From Thermoplasmata archaeon (lineage in GTDB: Archaea > Thermoplasmatota > Thermoplasmata > Thermoplasmatales > GCA-001856825), in contig JAJYUV010000062.1 of NCBI GenBank assembly GCA_021792355.1, positions 1-5,875 on the forward strand: 5,875 nucleotides of DNA, read 5' to 3'. Position 1 is the first letter of the stretch; each line of letters starts with the position of its first letter. The translations under genes and the position numbers were made by a program. The notes below the pieces were generated by a model. That model saw only the letters and a list, made by a program, of their open reading frames with translations, had not been told where the DNA came from and searched no databases. Below, in pieces: positions 5,541 through 5,875 of the stretch.

Positions 5541-5875
5541 ATGACCCTTCCAATCAATATAGAATTGGGGATTTCCAGTGGGGAAATCTTTGACCAGCTT
5601 TTGGCATTGGGGGTAACCGATGACCTAGTTGCTTCGGTCATTCACGAACACTATAAAATATTCTACCCCCTGTGTTCGGACCTGTTCCCACGAAAGGTTG
5701 CGCTGCGGGCCATTTATGTTTATCAGGAAAAGTATCATAAAGCGCCCGGATTTTCCTATTTCAACGAAGAGTATTGGAACCAATATGCGATTGCCCTGAG
5801 CAAAGGATATGTCAAGGATGATGCCCAGACGTTGATGGATGTGTATTATCAGAAAATAGGGGTGAGGAACTCTCC
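5541..5875 (+). CDS. Unidentified protein, 3' partial; possible DnaB-like N-terminal domain
   Basis: An open frame starts at ATG 5541, one base after the TAA of the previous gene, and runs off the window after 111 complete codons. Its position suggests translational coupling, since no good Shine-Dalgarno is present. The visible part is helical. Residues 15-73 (from EIFDQLLALGVTDDLVASVI through HYKIFYPLC to YQEKYHKAPGF) resemble loosely the pattern of the N-terminal domain of phage DnaB/gp41-type helicases, where short helices precede a 'Y..kY.kaPg' stretch. No Walker A motif is expected this early in such a protein, so the idea cannot be tested here. Treat the function as unknown with a weak replication-helicase hint. 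Confidence 0.65.
   Translation, partial: MTLPINIELGISSGEIFDQLLALGVTDDLVASVIHEHYKIFYPLCSDLFPRKVALRAIYVYQEKYHKAPGFSYFNEEYWNQYAIALSKGYVKDDAQTLMDVYYQKIGVRNS

Noticed and set aside
1..5875. CRISPR array, tRNA or rRNA gene.
   Set aside because: No regularly spaced repeats, cloverleaf or rRNA-like stretches were seen, and nearly all bases are coding.

Overview
The window reads as part of a tailed-phage (or phage-like mobile) genome, probably of a bacterial host. Seven protein-coding regions all lie on the + strand and are packed with overlaps or gaps of 1 to about 30 bases. No tRNA, rRNA or housekeeping bacterial gene is visible. Most products are phage-type or unrecognised. The phage assignment is an inference from gene content and packing; no structural phage gene is present to prove it.

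Left part (1-3355). A gene cut by the window start encodes the end of a GT2-type glycosyltransferase domain fused to a complete-looking GT9 (heptosyltransferase-like) domain. An 8-base overlap leads into a small GC-rich membrane protein with about six membrane spans. A calcineurin-like metallophosphoesterase follows, with all its metal-binding motifs intact and an extra basic, possibly winged-helix, N-terminal region.

Centre (3356-4525). A solo IS200/IS605-type tnpB gene sits tightly between the metallophosphoesterase gene and the next gene. No tnpA is visible. Its 3' end can fold into a series of hairpins, as expected for an omega-RNA scaffold. The RuvC-II glutamate of ordinary TnpB is a glycine here (GDVSS), while a glutamate appears just before the zinc finger (NESYTSRAC), which suggests a relocated active site. 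The DNA immediately 3' of tnpB, where the guide would lie, looks like the end of a second metallophosphoesterase allele: its short reading frame ends VAKAVYR-stop, against VKTVYR-stop in the intact gene. An imperfect direct repeat therefore flanks tnpB. The simplest reading is insertion at an old gene-gene junction, with a guide matching alleles that lack the element. That would be homing-like behaviour.

Right part (4515-5875). A small unknown protein starts at a GTG that overlaps the relic stop codon. A strong sigma70-like promoter lies over the end of this gene, with a 7-bp-arm inverted repeat spanning its -35 box. It would drive a helical unknown protein and, one base after its stop, the start of a gene cut by the window end. 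The N-terminus of that last protein loosely resembles the N-terminal domain of phage DnaB-like helicases, so this side may be a replication module; that is a low-confidence inference.
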